A DNA stretch of 64,000 nt from Microcebus murinus (taxonomy: Eukaryota > Chordata > Mammalia > Primates > Cheirogaleidae): positions 12,501-76,500 of the forward strand of contig NC_134119.1 in the NCBI RefSeq assembly GCF_040939455.1. The letters run 5' to 3'. Each line of letters begins with the position of its first letter. Positions within the stretch are counted from its first letter, which is position 1. A model generated the notes under the pieces. The model saw nothing but the letters and a program-made list of their open reading frames with translations. It did not search any database and was not told where the DNA came from. Positions 50,203-64,000 of this stretch are shown here, in pieces. The translations under genes and the position numbers were made by a program.

Positions 50203-50665
50203 ATAGGTCCCCTTTATCCTTGGGGGATATGTACCAACCCCTACAGTATATGTAGGGAGGCCCAAAACTATGGAAAGTACCATACCCTATATATACTGTT
50301 TTTTCCTATACTATAATAAGGTTTATAAATTAGACATAGTAAGATATTAACAATAATAAAATAGAACAATTATAACAAAAGCCTGTAATAAAAGTTATGG
50401 GAATGTGATCTCTCTTTTGGCTGCTAAGTGACTAATGGGCAGGTAGAGTATACAGTGTGGATACACTGGACAAAGGGATGATTCACATCCTGGGCAGGAT
50501 GGAGCAGGATGGCACCAGATTTCATCACATTACTCAGAATGGCACATAATTTAAAACTTATAAATTGTTTATTTCTGGAATTTTTAATTTAATATTTTTA
50601 GACTATGGTTGACTTCAGGTAACTGAAATCATGGAAAGTGAAGCCATGGGGAAGACTACTGTACA
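50203..50665 (+). mobile_element. Tigger/MER2-like DNA transposon relic
   Basis: It starts AGGTCCCCTTTATCCTTGGG, has the ACCCTATATATACTG and ATAAAATAGAACAATTATAA words, and ends with GAAGACTACTGTA. It interrupts the L1. Confidence 0.65.
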
Positions 50666-51877
50666 AGGTCAATATACAAAAGACAGTCACTTTTCTATAT
50701 TCTAGCAATGCATAATTGGAATTTAAAATTTAAAACACAATACTATTTGCAATAGGACCAAAAAATTAAATACTTAGGTATAAATCTAACAAAACAAGTA
50801 CAAGGTCTATTTGACGAAGGATACAAAACTCTGATGAAAGAAATCAAAGAAAATCGAAGTAAATGGACAGATATTGTATGTTTATGGGTATTTAAGTTCT
50901 TCCCAACTTGAGCCTATAGATTCAATGCAACTCTAATCAAAATCTCAACAAGTTATTCTGTGGATATGAACAAACTTGTTCTTTTTAACTTTATATGGGA
51001 AGGCAAAACCCCAGAATATCCAACAAAATATTGAAGAACAAAGTTGGAGAACTGACAACTGCTTTCAAGACCTACTTACCTGGTTTCAAGACTTACTATA
51101 AAGTTACAGTAGTCAAGAGAGAATGGTATTGGCAAAAGAATAGACAAATACATCGATGGAACTGCATAGAAAGCACAGAAGCAGACCCACACAAATATAG
51201 TCAACTGTCCTTTGTCAAAGGAGAAAAAGCAATTCAATGGAGAAAGGATAGACTTTCCAACAAATGATGCTGGGACAATTGGACATTCACATGCAAAAAA
51301 CATGAATCTAGACACAGATCTCATAATTTTCACATAAAAATTTTAGGAAATAACATAGGAAAAAATGTAGGTGACCTTGGGTTTAGTGATGACTTTTTAG
51401 ACAAATCAAACACACAATCCATGAAAAAAATAGGTATGTTGGTTTTCATTAACATTAAAAACTTCTGTTTGTTAAAGACACTATTAAGAGAATGAAAAGA
51501 TTAGCCACAGACTGAAAGAAAATGTTCACAAAACATGTATCTGATAAAAGACTGGTATCTAAAATATACAAAGTACTCTTAAAGCTTAACAATAAGAGAA
51601 CAACAAAATTTTTAAATGGGCAAAAGATCTGAACAGATGCCTCAGCAAAGATATACAGACAGCAAATAAGCATATAAAAATGCTAATCTTATATCATTAG
51701 GGAATTGCGAAGTGAAAAAAGCAGTATGATACCACTATACACCTATTAGAATGGTCAAAATCCAAAATGCTGACACCACCAAATGCTGGCAACAGTGTGG
51801 AGTGGTAGGAACTCTCATTCATTGCTGGTGGGAATGCAAAATGGTACGGCCACTTTGGGAGATACTTTGATAGTTTC

Positions 51878-52221
51878 TTTCTTTCTTTTTTTTTTTTTTT
51901 TTTTTTTTGAAACAGAGTCTCACTTTGTTGCTCAGGCTAGAGTGAATACCATGGAGTCAGCCTAGCTCACAGCAACCTCAATCTCCTGGGCTCAAGCAAT
52001 CCTACTGCCTCAGCCTCTAGAGTAGCTGGGACTACAGGCATGCGCCACCATGCCTGGCTAATTTTTTGTATATATATTTTTAGTTGGTCAATTAATTTCT
52101 TTCTATTTTTAGTAGAGACGGGGTCTCGCTCAGGCTGGTTTCGAAATCCCGACCTCGAGCAATCCACCCGCCTCAGCCTCCCAGAGTGCTAGGATTACAG
52201 GCGTGAGCCACCACGCCCGGT
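51878..52221 (-). mobile_element. Alu (strepsirrhine type)
   Basis: A full reverse Alu inside the L1. Duplicated flanks TACTTTGATAGTTTC and TACTTTGATGGTTTC differ by one base. Confidence 0.95.
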
Positions 52222-52600
52222 CTACTTTGATGGTTTCTTACTAAGCTACACATCATCTTACCTTATGATCCAGCATTTGTGCTCCTAGGTATTCACCCAA
52301 ATGACCACTATATACACACAAAAACCTACACATAGATATTTATAGCAGCTTTATTCACAATTCACAAACTGGAAGCAGCCAAAGTGTCCTTCAATAGGTG
52401 AATGAATGATAAACAAGCTGTGATCGTCCATACAGTGGAGCACGAATCAGTGATAAACAGAAAAAGCAATCGAGCCATGAAAAGACATGGAGGAAATTTA
52501 CATGCTTATTGCTGCATGAAAGAAACCAGTATGAAAAGCCTGTGTGATTCCAACAATATGACATTCTGGAAATGTAAACTTGGGTGAAATAGTTAGGATG

Positions 52601-53237
52601 GAAGAGGCTAGTAGGTGTTCATGGCATGGGTGGGGAAAGATTAAGATATATAAGGAAAACGTTTATTTTATCCTTTAGAAGGACACAGAATGAGAGAGAG
52701 AGAGAAGTGGGTGGGAGGGAAGAGAGCGGAGAGGTGGCGTGGCATCCCAAAGAAAGAGAAGGGAGATGCCAATGGCAAGGCCCCCTGGCTCACTGATTTT
52801 AAGGGGGAAGAAGAGAAAAAAATAGCGATGTCTCTCAGTTGATAACAAAAGCAGCAGCAGGTAGATAACAAAAGCTTCGAGGATGTCAAAGTCCAAGACT
52901 TGGTTTCCTGCCCTTCCTTGGAGAAGGGATTATCACAGAAGATGTGACCATGCCCTTGAGATATCGTTAAGGCTGGCGCTCATTCTTCTGCTGTTTACTT
53001 AGGAACTCTGTAAAAGCAGAGTCTCAAAAAAAAAATTTTTTTTTTAAAGAGCAAGATTTGCATCTCTTTTCTGTCCATTCAGCTTTCTTCAGAAGTTGTG
53101 CAAAACAGAACTCTGCGGAGTGTCTGCTAGAGAGAGAACTCATAGGATTGATCTTTAACTGTTACTGGGGAAATTGTAGGATTAGGTATTTTCCTGTTAT
53201 TTTTGCAAGGCCGCCCCTTTCAAGGAGCTCCATTTCT
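52601..53237. other. No gene seen
   Basis: A GA-rich patch lies at 52,680-52,720. Overlapping 73-codon frames on the minus strand have no known family. Confidence 0.4.
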
Positions 53238-53397
53238 TTTCTTTTTTCCTTTGGAGACAGATTCTTGCTGTCACCCAGGCTGGAGTACAGTGGCGTGATC
53301 ATAACTCACTATAAGCTTGAACTCCTAGGCTCAAGGGCTCCTCCAGCCTTGGCCTCCCAAAGTGCTGGGACTGCAGCTGTGAGCCACTGTGCCCACA
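53238..53397 (-). mobile_element. Alu monomer-type fragment (FLAM-like)
   Basis: A single reverse arm (GGAGACAGATTCTTGCTGTC ... GTGAGCCACTGTGCCC). Confidence 0.75.
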
Positions 53398-55990
53398 TGA
53401 GGAGCTCCGTTTCTGAACACCAGACAGTAGCTGCCTTGCCATTGCCTGCTCTGGACTTGATGGTGGTCGAGGAGGGCTGGGTCAGGGCTAGCTAAAGGGA
53501 GCAGAGTTAGAACAGGAAGCTCTGATAGATGACGTGCCAGCAGTGCTCCTCCATGCTAAGCAGGAAGCGCTGCCCACACTACCACCACTGCCTTTTGCAG
53601 GGGAAGTGAGTGAATGTATGGACAAGGGTCCCTGGGACAGCCACTCTTTGTCCTCGGCCGCTTCCCTGCTGCTCTTCCAACGTCTCCTCTGGGCGCTCTT
53701 TGCAGTCCAGTGGAAGGGGAAGGTCTTGTGCTCTCAGTGTGCTGGACCTCTGAGATACTTGCCACAGACACATGGACACTAGTCGGCCCTGTCAGGGCCG
53801 AGGGGAAGGGGCAGCACTCTTAAGGAAGGAAGTTACACCTGGGAGATGTCTCTCCTGCCTCTGCCCAATCTGTGCAAGAGCCAGGAGGGTCAGGGCCATA
53901 GGGCTGGGGACATGGGCAATGACAAGAGGAAGACCTTACCACAAGGTGTCGCCACTGCACAGCTGCTCTGTTGGGAGGAGACAAACTAGGTCATCTGAAA
54001 AGGCAAAAAGTAGTTCCACCTCATTTGAAGCCCTGTAGCTTAAAGAGAACGGAATTAACCACTGTCAGTTTTCAGACATGGGCCAAGGCTGCTCGCTATT
54101 CACACCACACGGGGGACAGCAGTGTGACGTTGATCTGAAAATATCGATTAACTCAAATGTGTTCACATTCATACAATGGTTGGGAAGGATTCTTAAAAAT
54201 GATTTCTCATCTTAAAACAAAAAGGTTTTAAGTGGGCACGGGGAAGGGGTCTGCAATGATCGATTTAATGTCGACTTGGCTGGACATATATACTGGAGAT
54301 ACACACACACACAGGATCCCTACAAAGAGGTTTTGTCAGACCAGGACCCGGAGGTCCGTCCATGGGACACTTGAGGAGGAAGTACCCTGAGGAGCTGACA
54401 CCCACACTTCTTAGGGTGTGGGACCCAGGGTTCTCAGCGATGTTGCTGCCACTGAGAGGAACTCAGCGTTCCCGTCCCCTGCACCAACCCCTCTGCCACT
54501 CCCCACTACTCATTGTCTCTTGTGGTTTATGGGAAAGTGTGAGAGGGTAGCAGCCTTGGAGAAGCAGAGGTTGCTCTAGAAACTTCTGACTGCAACTGGT
54601 GGTAGAACAGACTAGTCACCAGGAGGAGGTGGTAGCGGCAGACATTTTCACAGGAGTGATGTTTTCATCTGGCACCAGGTAGGTGGAAGCTGGACCTGTC
54701 AGTGCAGACAGGAGGGCCTCAGGTGGTACCTCCAAACCTGCTGGCAGTAGCTGTCAGACATCAGGTAGCTGGCATTCTACCAGTGGCCTACCTCAGAGCC
54801 AAGAGTGGTGGCTGGTATATAGATGGGAGGTGCAAGGAAATCCCTGAAGTGTCTGAGGTGGGGAGTGACCTGGGCCTCCGTGAGCCTCTGTGGACTGGCT
54901 TTACATGGCAGCAGGAGGGCCAGGTGCAGGGAGAGGCACCCAGTTGCCTGATCTCTGGAAAGGCCAGCTCCAAGTCGGCTCCTCCCGGGCAGCCCAGCAC
55001 TGGGATCTCTCAGTGAGGAGATGCCATGTGGCCTGCCTGTCCCTACGCCTGCCCAGATGTCCCCAGCAACTTGAATCCCCCTTGGATCCCCTTGGGATCC
55101 CCCTCCCTCCTTCCCTCCCTCCCTCCATTCACTCAACAGCACGTGCTGTTCGCCTACAAAAGCATGTCCCTCTCTGGACCCTGGGCATCCAGGGTTAGTA
55201 TGATGAGACCCTTTTCTCAGGGATCTTGGGCACACAATAAACCAGAAGAGAAATCAGCAATGTCCCTGCACTGCTCAAAACTGCCCAGCATTTTGTACCT
55301 CACACAGAGTCAAAGTATGGCCATGACTGAGCCCCTCCGCCATCGTTCCTCGACTCTGCCCACTGGCTGGCACCCTTTCCCCTCACGCCAGGGTCCCTGC
55401 CCCTGTGTCAGACGCCCACAGAGCTGGCCCCTCCCTCTTCAGGTCAAGCACAGATCCCCCTGTGAGGAGCATCCCTGCCCGCCCTCATGCCCCCTTCCCC
55501 CTTTGATTTCTCTGTAGCTCTTTTCACCAAATATATAAATTCTCCAGAGGAGGCTGAAGCATCTGCCTCCACTTCAAGGGGTCTTCAGGGCCTCCAGCCA
55601 GTCCCACTTGTCCTGGGGAATAATCAGTATCCTGGGAGGCAATGGAATGTACCTGGCCTCCCCAGGTCTCCTCTCCAGGCACCCTGACAGGTGGCCCAGT
55701 GGTTCCCAGCTCTCCTGAGGCTGGGCCAACACAGCAACGTGCTCCTGGCTCTCCTTGTCCTGCCCAGGTGGGTTCTTTCTCATCCCCTCACACTGGACGA
55801 GGGACCATGGCAGCCCTTCTGCTCCAGCCCTGCAGTTGCCCACTGGGTATGACTGGTCTGTGAGGATCCAGCTGGGCTGACACGCCCTCCCCTCCTGGAG
55901 AGAGAGACCCTGAGGGCCACTGCAGTGTGTGCTGTGGGCACCATCATGTGGGTACCCAAGGTGGCAGCCTTGGTGTCAGGGGCCTGCAGG
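53398..55990. other. No gene seen
   Basis: Moderately GC-rich intergenic DNA between the PCMTD2 and MYT1 ends. Many 60-160-codon frames overlap on both strands and none has a family that I recognise. A (CCCT)n-like patch lies at 55,100-55,126 and a short (CA)n at 54,302. Confidence 0.4.
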
Positions 55991-56115
55991 CATGTCCTGG
56001 CTGCACAGCCAACCCCCTGTCTGACCCTGGGCCTCCTTGGGCCTTGGTTGCATCACCCATATGACGGGGACAATCCTACTATCTTCCTCACAGGTGGTTG
56101 AGAGGTGGAAGGAGC
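55990..56115 (+). mobile_element. MIR SINE
   Basis: ACCCTGGGCCTCCTTGGGCC and an ACGGGGACAATCCTACTATC word match plus-strand MIR. Confidence 0.6.
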
Positions 56116-57894
56116 CCATCCATATGGAAGGGCTCAGGATTCAACTCGGTAGCTGTCAGTGTTCATCTCTCTCCCGCACCTGCTCAGATCTGAGCCAGGA
56201 GGGCTTCTGTGTGAGGTGAGAACCGGGGCTGCTGTAACTGAGCCCTTCTGATTTTGGTGCCCGATGGGGTCTCAGATTACCAACCGGTGCTCGAGGGTCC
56301 CAAGCAGTGGCCCAGGGAGATGGGGTGAAACCAACACTTCTGCTTGGTCTTTATGAGGCAGCAGTGTGGGTCTTGGATAGCCCCTCGCCATCTTTAGTCA
56401 TAAATGTTACCAAGTTTGTCTTTTGCTATTTTGACAACTTCTACAGAATGAGCTGTGGAAGCACTAAAGATAAGAAGAGCACTTTTGACAGTGTGTGAAA
56501 GAAACAGGCCAAAGTGTGTCTATTTCAGTAGAGGATGGGAGTGGGACCCATGAGGTGCTCACTGGGTGCTGGGAGGTGGCTGCACTTTCCCACTCAGCCT
56601 CCTGTCCCTGGGCTCCCCTTCCCCCTCCCGAAAAGCCCCTCACCCTGGAGAGGTGGGTGCTCAGGGATGGCTCTGCAGGGCTGAGGCTGTATCCCCTCCT
56701 CCAACCAAATGGGGCTCCAGGTGTGCCTCTAATGCCTACACTGGCTCATGAGGCTGCCATGAGGCTGCCTCAGGAGCTAGACCAAGCCAGAGTAGACACC
56801 TCAGCCAAACTGTCACACCAGTTACAGGGAAGGGTTCCCTTGGAGCTTAGGACCACTGTGGCCACCTGGGGGTGGAGCATGGCCCGTGCTGTCCTATGCG
56901 TATCCCTGCACAGCATCAGGCAGGATCCCAAATAACTATCCTTTCTTCCTCCACATCACACACCAGCCCCCTTGGGGCCACTCCACGTTGGGCCCCACCC
57001 AGGTGGCACATACCACCAGGTTGGTGCTCCATGGAGGCATCACACCCATGTGGCAAATTAGGCAGTTGTGGCCCCTCCTGGTGACTCTCGTGTAGCTGTG
57101 AGACCATCAGCTGGCTAGTGAAGAATAGGGCCTGGTGCCCTGCTGGGCCCAGGAGGGCCAGGCTCAAAGTAGCAGTCAGGCTGTTGTGGTCACCTGGCCA
57201 TGTGTCCTGATGCCTACGGGACATCCAAGTGGAAACCCAGAAGGTTCTAAGCCAGGGAAAGCAGGCTTGGGGATGCACATAGTAGCCGTCAGCCTTGGGA
57301 ATGAGGAGAAAGTGGCCGGGTCATAGGAAGCCCCCAAGGAGCATGCAGGGGCAGCTGCAGGGTAGAGTAGAAATCAGAAAGGAGGAGAGGCCAAGAGGGC
57401 ACAAGAGGTGACAGGAGGGTACAGTGGAGGAGGAGGGAGCCATAGAAAGTGCTGGAAGGGGACAGGTCAGTCTTTAGAAAAGTCCGCACACACTGAGGCG
57501 CACACTTCAGACACTGAGATACAGGGACAACAGTAGCACCCACGAGGGGAGGTGGGGCTGGGCAGTGAGGGCCACCTAGTGCTCAGCCTCTGGGCATGAG
57601 CCCAGCACCCGGGAGTACAGCTCTACCAAGGGTCAGCTGCCTGGTGGGGGCCCAGGGCACCTACAGGAATGAATAAAGGCGCCTGGTGTGTTCCACTGTT
57701 TTAACTTGGTTAGCACATTAGCTGTGTTGGAGAAGCCCACGTTCTACCTCCTGCTGTAAGGACAGCAAAGGGAATGGTGCAGAGACTGTAAGCCCTGGGG
57801 AGCATGGGGGGCCTGTGCCACAAGGTTCACAGTCAGCTGACAAGAAACCCTCCACACTCATATCTGTAGCAGCCTCTAAGAACCACCAGCTTCA
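56116..57894. other. No gene seen
   Basis: Further GC-rich intergenic DNA with overlapping unsupported frames (for example 56,495-56,935). Confidence 0.4.
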
Positions 57895-57985
57895 CAGGGA
57901 CAGAGTGGTTAAGGGTAGAAAGTCTCACCTGAACTTGAGGCTCCACTTACTCACGGGGTGATGTTGATCCAGCACTGAGCCGACT
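57895..57985 (+). mobile_element. MIR SINE fragment
   Basis: GAGTGGTTAAGGGTAGAAAG and CTCCACTTACTCACGGGGTG match the MIR head. Confidence 0.5.
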
Positions 57986-59729
57986 TCTCATCTGCACAGG
58001 GAGACCATCATGTGCTCATCAGCTTGGAGCATACACATCCAGGTAAGGAAAGCAGGTGCACACCTGTATCTACCTTGCTTCTCTCTTAAACCCAGCTAAG
58101 GGGACAGCTTTGAAGGTATGAATTGGCAGGAGTGAGGAGATGGAAGCAAAGGCAACAGTGCAATTGAGAAGCCAGAAAACTCACAGATATGAAATAAATG
58201 GCCCAGGAGACCCAAAACACTGAATTCTAGGCAGAGTGCAGAAAGCTCAAAACCAACGGAGTCCACATTCCAGAACCCCCAAGAGCAGGCAGCCCTAGGT
58301 TCTTCTGGAGACTGGAGAAGGGCTGAAACAAAGACAACTGGTAGAAAGTGTTTCAGAAGCTGGCAGAGCCCCCAGAACCCTGCTCTGCCTCTGAGAGCCA
58401 GACTAACAGTCCCCTCTTTCTGTATAAATCCTTGAGCTTTATTCTCTAGAGAGGATAAAAGAGAGGGATTGCAAGCTAGTGGAGAAGGCCCGGTTTGGGT
58501 GGGGGTCCCACACCCAAGTCAATCCTAAGAGAGCACATGCCTGTGCCCCCAAGACACTCCTCTGCTCCCAGCAAGCTGGTGGCCCGGCCTGCCCCTCTGA
58601 GTCGAAGGTGAGGGCATCTTCTTGAGGGGACCAGCTCATGCCATCGTCACACTGTGGGACTGTGCAACTTTCTAATGTTGTGGTAGTAGCCTGTCCCCAC
58701 CGGAACAGCCTCCACCTCTCCTGCCAACTCTCATGCTCCCCAGAGAACTTCACCTCAGCTTGCAACAGGGATGCCTCAGAATCAGTCTCGCTCACACCCA
58801 CCCCACACCTCAGCATCTGGTGTGAAGGGGTGCAGCACCAGGCCACCGATCTCCCTGTTCCCAGCAGGGCCTCAGAGGTGACTCCAGGAGCCCTCCCTCG
58901 TGGCTGCACAAGTGCCGCATTGCCTGCTAGTGCGCTGGCGCCTGCTCTGGCCCCACGGCCAGCAGCTGGAGTCCTGCAGAGAGTACCAATGCCCCAGGTG
59001 TCACGGACCCTGTCTGACTGGAACCGAGGCTGGAAACTCGGCCCAGAATGTCCAAGGATTTGTCTGTGAATGCAGATCCTTTTTTTGCATGTCGGATGGG
59101 AGCTCCAGGTCTGCCTCTAGGGCCAGATTCCCAGGGAGGTCGAAAGCAGGCTGACAGTTCAGGTTGAATGTGACTAGTCTCTCCCCGGGAGGCAAGTGTG
59201 AGAACGGAACCATGAGGAGCCACTGCAAGGCCATAGAGCCGGCAACCAGCTAGAGAAAGGGTCACCGCCTCACATAATGGGGGTGTCCAAGGGCAGAGCG
59301 CCTACAGCCTGGCTCTGAAAATGTCAGCAGACAGCTCTCGCTCCCTTCCTCCATCTTCCACCTCCGTTTCTCAGCTCTGCCTCTCTCCAGAAAGCCTGAC
59401 CCCTCTCCCCACTGCAGCCGCTTTCTCCCTGTGGCCAGGAGAGGTGGCCCAGGACAGCCCAACTCCATGCCCCAGTCTAACCTCAGAGAGAACTCCTGGG
59501 GAAACTCCAATTTGCACACGCTGGTCATGCGGAAAGGGCCTGGCATGGCGACTTAGACCTTCTAGAACCACGGGGCAGGAGGGAAGGATGTTGGCTGGGC
59601 CTACGCAGGGTGGGTCCATGTGTGCCACCAGAGAGACCCCAGACACGGAGAGTGCGACCCTGCCTGCCGAGCACGCACTCCCGGGGCGAGCGAGAGGGCT
59701 GTGGGGAGCAGAGACACGGCGCCGACTCA
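57986..59729. other. No gene seen
   Basis: Intergenic DNA just beyond the MYT1 3' end. Frames at 58,439-58,909 (minus) and 58,638-59,069 (plus) overlap and lack recognised domains. Confidence 0.4.
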
Positions 59730-61495
59730 CAGTCAGAGTGGACTTTTATTAGGAAATCACCCTGCAGACACGCCAGTGCTGTGGGTTCAAGCGTTTCCTG
59801 AGGAAGGAGGGTCACAGTATCAGAGCTGTCAGAGGGAGGGCGGCGAGCCTTGCGTCCGGAGGCTCCTCGGCGCCTGCGGCCAGACTCCCTCACAGGACGG
59901 CTCAGCCGTGAGAGCCAACACACACACAGACACGAGAAACACGCCAGAGCACGCACATCTGCGCTACGCTTAAATAATAATAAATACAGAATTCCATTTG
60001 CTGTTATCTCTGCCTGAAACAAAAGGAACCCAAAAGGGAAAAAGAAAACCAAAAAGTCTTTCTCTCCACCAGACTAAGGGGAAAAAAAATCCCCAAATTA
60101 TCAAAATTCCTCAGTTACAAAATACTTTTTTAAAAATTCCATTATTAAAAGAATAAATAACAAAATATATAAAAAATAACTTGGTTGCATCAAAATTATA
60201 ACTAGAAGTTATATCAAGATTTTTTTTGTGGCCTATATTATAGTCAAATAGTTACTTTGCTTTGATTTCACTTTTTTCCCTCTTATGGTGCCCTAGTGTG
60301 GGATCTATTTGAAATAGTATAAAATTAATAAATAAAAATGTTAAATAAATAGCAAACGTTAACATAAGAGGTTGTGAATATAAATACTTACATCTTGACA
60401 AAATTAAATAATTTACAGAATAATTAAACTAACTACTTTTTAATTTCTTCCAAGAAGTGCAATTTCTCTACTTTTAAATACTAACTCTGAATTGCAGTCA
60501 CCATTGACTTGGACTCTATTTACACAGTAGGAACATTGTGTTTTTAACACATTAAATTAAAATTCACCTTTTTTCACATCTCAAATGGATCTAAAAGAAG
60601 TGAAACCTTGGTGGCCTCCTGTTAGGAATTTACCCCCAACCTTAATGATGTCATCCCCACCTCACCTGGGACACAAAGACCAAGCCAGACAGGACCCAGG
60701 AAATGTGGCAGTGACAGGCCAGGGGCCTGGGTGGACACACAGAAGCCAGAGGCCTGGCCTGGTGGTCCCTGGGCTTGGAGCCCAGACCCGCGGTCTAGAG
60801 GCTACAGCTCCCAGAGGGAGCCATGACCCCAAGACACACGTGTCTGCACAGGCTCTGGGTGCCCACATCCCCAGACACAAGGCTGATTTTCAGGGGTGTC
60901 CCAGGCTTAAATTCCTTGAGCTGACTGTGGGCCGCGATGCTTGCCAACCATCGCGAGTGGTAGTCTGGAAGGCCTGCTCCTGACTTTCCCTCTGGAACAG
61001 AGCTTTGTTCCACCCTTAACACAAACGGAATTAAACAAAAACAGAAAACACACGTGCCACAGGGCCCTCACCGAGCACAGACACGCTGCCCCAGGCTGAG
61101 CCTCAGCCTCCCACCACCCGCCACTGTGCCCGCGGCCACCCTCCCAGCCTCGACAGACAAAATACTGTGGTTGCAAACTCCAAAACTTCCCTGAGAACCT
61201 TGTCCATGAGCTTCCACTGGAGACTTTGAGCTGCTTTTCGGATTTCTTCCAGAAAACAAAAATAAATCACTTTGTAATACTTCAGTGCCCCAGTGCCCCT
61301 CGTGGGTGGCTCACAGCCCCAAGCCTGGCAGGGGCATCGTGGGGGACACTAATTTCCAGGCACCCCTTTGGATAAACCCGCCCGAGGCCACGCTGGGCTT
61401 CGAACGAGAAGTCACTGTGAGTTGGGGATCCCGCCGCAAGGGCGGGAGTGGGAGGTGATGATGAGGCGGGCTGGGCGCTCCTCAGGACACACGGC
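59730..61495 (-). other. MYT1: MYT1 3' UTR
   Basis: It runs from the base after the MYT1 stop to the AATAAA at 59,745-59,750 (minus). The 59,930-60,600 part is very AT-rich and, read on the minus strand, contains many ATTTA words, as in AU-rich elements that lower mRNA stability. The end is inferred from the signal; no transcript is available here. Confidence 0.6.
59745..59750 (-). terminator. MYT1: Candidate MYT1 poly(A) signal
   Basis: AATAAA on the minus strand (TTTATT on plus), about 1.75 kb beyond the stop codon. Confidence 0.5.
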
Positions 61496-61636
61496 CTAGA
61501 CCTGGATGCCCCTCACGGCCTGCTTGATGCTCTCCAGGAGGTCCTTGTTCGCAGGGTTCTGGTAGCACTCCTGGTTGGAGTACATGTCGGTGAGCGTGCT
61601 CACATAGGCATCGAAGTTCTGTTCGCATATTGGCTC
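61496..61636 (-). CDS. MYT1: MYT1 last exon (C-terminal 46 residues)
   Basis: The stop TAG is at 61,496-61,498. Upstream the minus strand encodes [13 protein letters not shown], then [14 protein letters not shown] and the end [14 protein letters not shown], the conserved C-terminus of the MYT1/MYT1L/ST18 family. These are neural zinc-finger transcription factors acting in the nucleus. The acceptor is CAG at 61,637-61,639, in phase 0 with the exon upstream. MYT1 is chosen over its paralogues because PCMTD2 is the next gene, as in human 20q. Confidence 0.93.
   Translation of the reverse strand, partial: EPICEQNFDAYVSTLTDMYSNQECYQNPANKDLLESIKQAVRGIQV

Positions 61637-64000
<2,364 letters not shown>

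Larger units (their letters stand above)
49883..52600 (+). mobile_element. Old L1 ORF2/3' segment with two insertions
   Basis: Broken ORF2 words run from about 49,883 (CATGATAAACAAAATCTAC) through 51,780 and resume after the Alu, up to about 52,600. It is split by a Tigger-type element (50,203-50,665) and an Alu (51,878-52,221). Many stops are present and the element is dead. Confidence 0.8.

Noticed and set aside
53398..59069. Possible genes between PCMTD2 and MYT1 from 100-160-codon frames
   Set aside because: Frames overlap on both strands, lack recognised domains and show no consistent splice structure; human has no coding gene in this interval as far as I know.

Overview
The window looks like nuclear DNA from a strepsirrhine primate (lemur or loris/galago group). 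The clearest clue is a set of about a dozen Alu elements of the strepsirrhine type: they read TAGCACTCTGGGAGG in the left arm and carry an ATTGGCCAACTAA-type linker between the arms. MIR, L2, L1, hAT/MER5 and ERV LTR relics complete a normal primate repeat background. Everything is single-copy or interspersed-repeat vertebrate DNA, with split genes, CpG islands and long introns.

Only two protein-coding genes are supported, both on the minus strand. PCMTD2 runs from a CpG-island promoter near 44.8 kb to its stop at 27,603. It has five coding exons with clean GT/AG borders, and they join in frame to 361 codons. The last two exons of MYT1 (94 C-terminal residues) lie at 61,496-62,188, with a 3' UTR running to a poly(A) signal near 59,745. 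In human both genes lie side by side at the end of 20q, MYT1 then PCMTD2 then telomere. By that synteny (established knowledge), the left side of this window faces the chromosome end.

The left 25 kb agrees with that. It has no recognisable gene. It holds a tandem array with a 31-bp period in its clean part, with YY1-like and NRF1-like cores (1-2,155), and two GC-rich blocks (2.2-2.5 kb and 22.3-22.7 kb). Both blocks resemble human subtelomeric CTCF/TERRA-promoter repeats and point the same way. Two degenerate interstitial telomere tracts (3.87 kb and 24.2 kb) read CCCTAA on the plus strand, as expected with a telomere to the left. A large orphan CpG island lies at 19.9-21.25 kb.

The other striking element is a 3-kb minisatellite of about 37-bp units at 45,282-48,332. 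It starts about half a kilobase upstream of the probable PCMTD2 first exon and leaves all three plus-strand frames open for about 2.8-4.2 kb. These long frames are an artefact of base composition, not a gene. From 48.3 to 59.7 kb I see only old repeats and unassigned sequence. The most interesting material is therefore non-coding: the subtelomeric array with its two TERRA-promoter-like blocks, and the promoter-side minisatellite.
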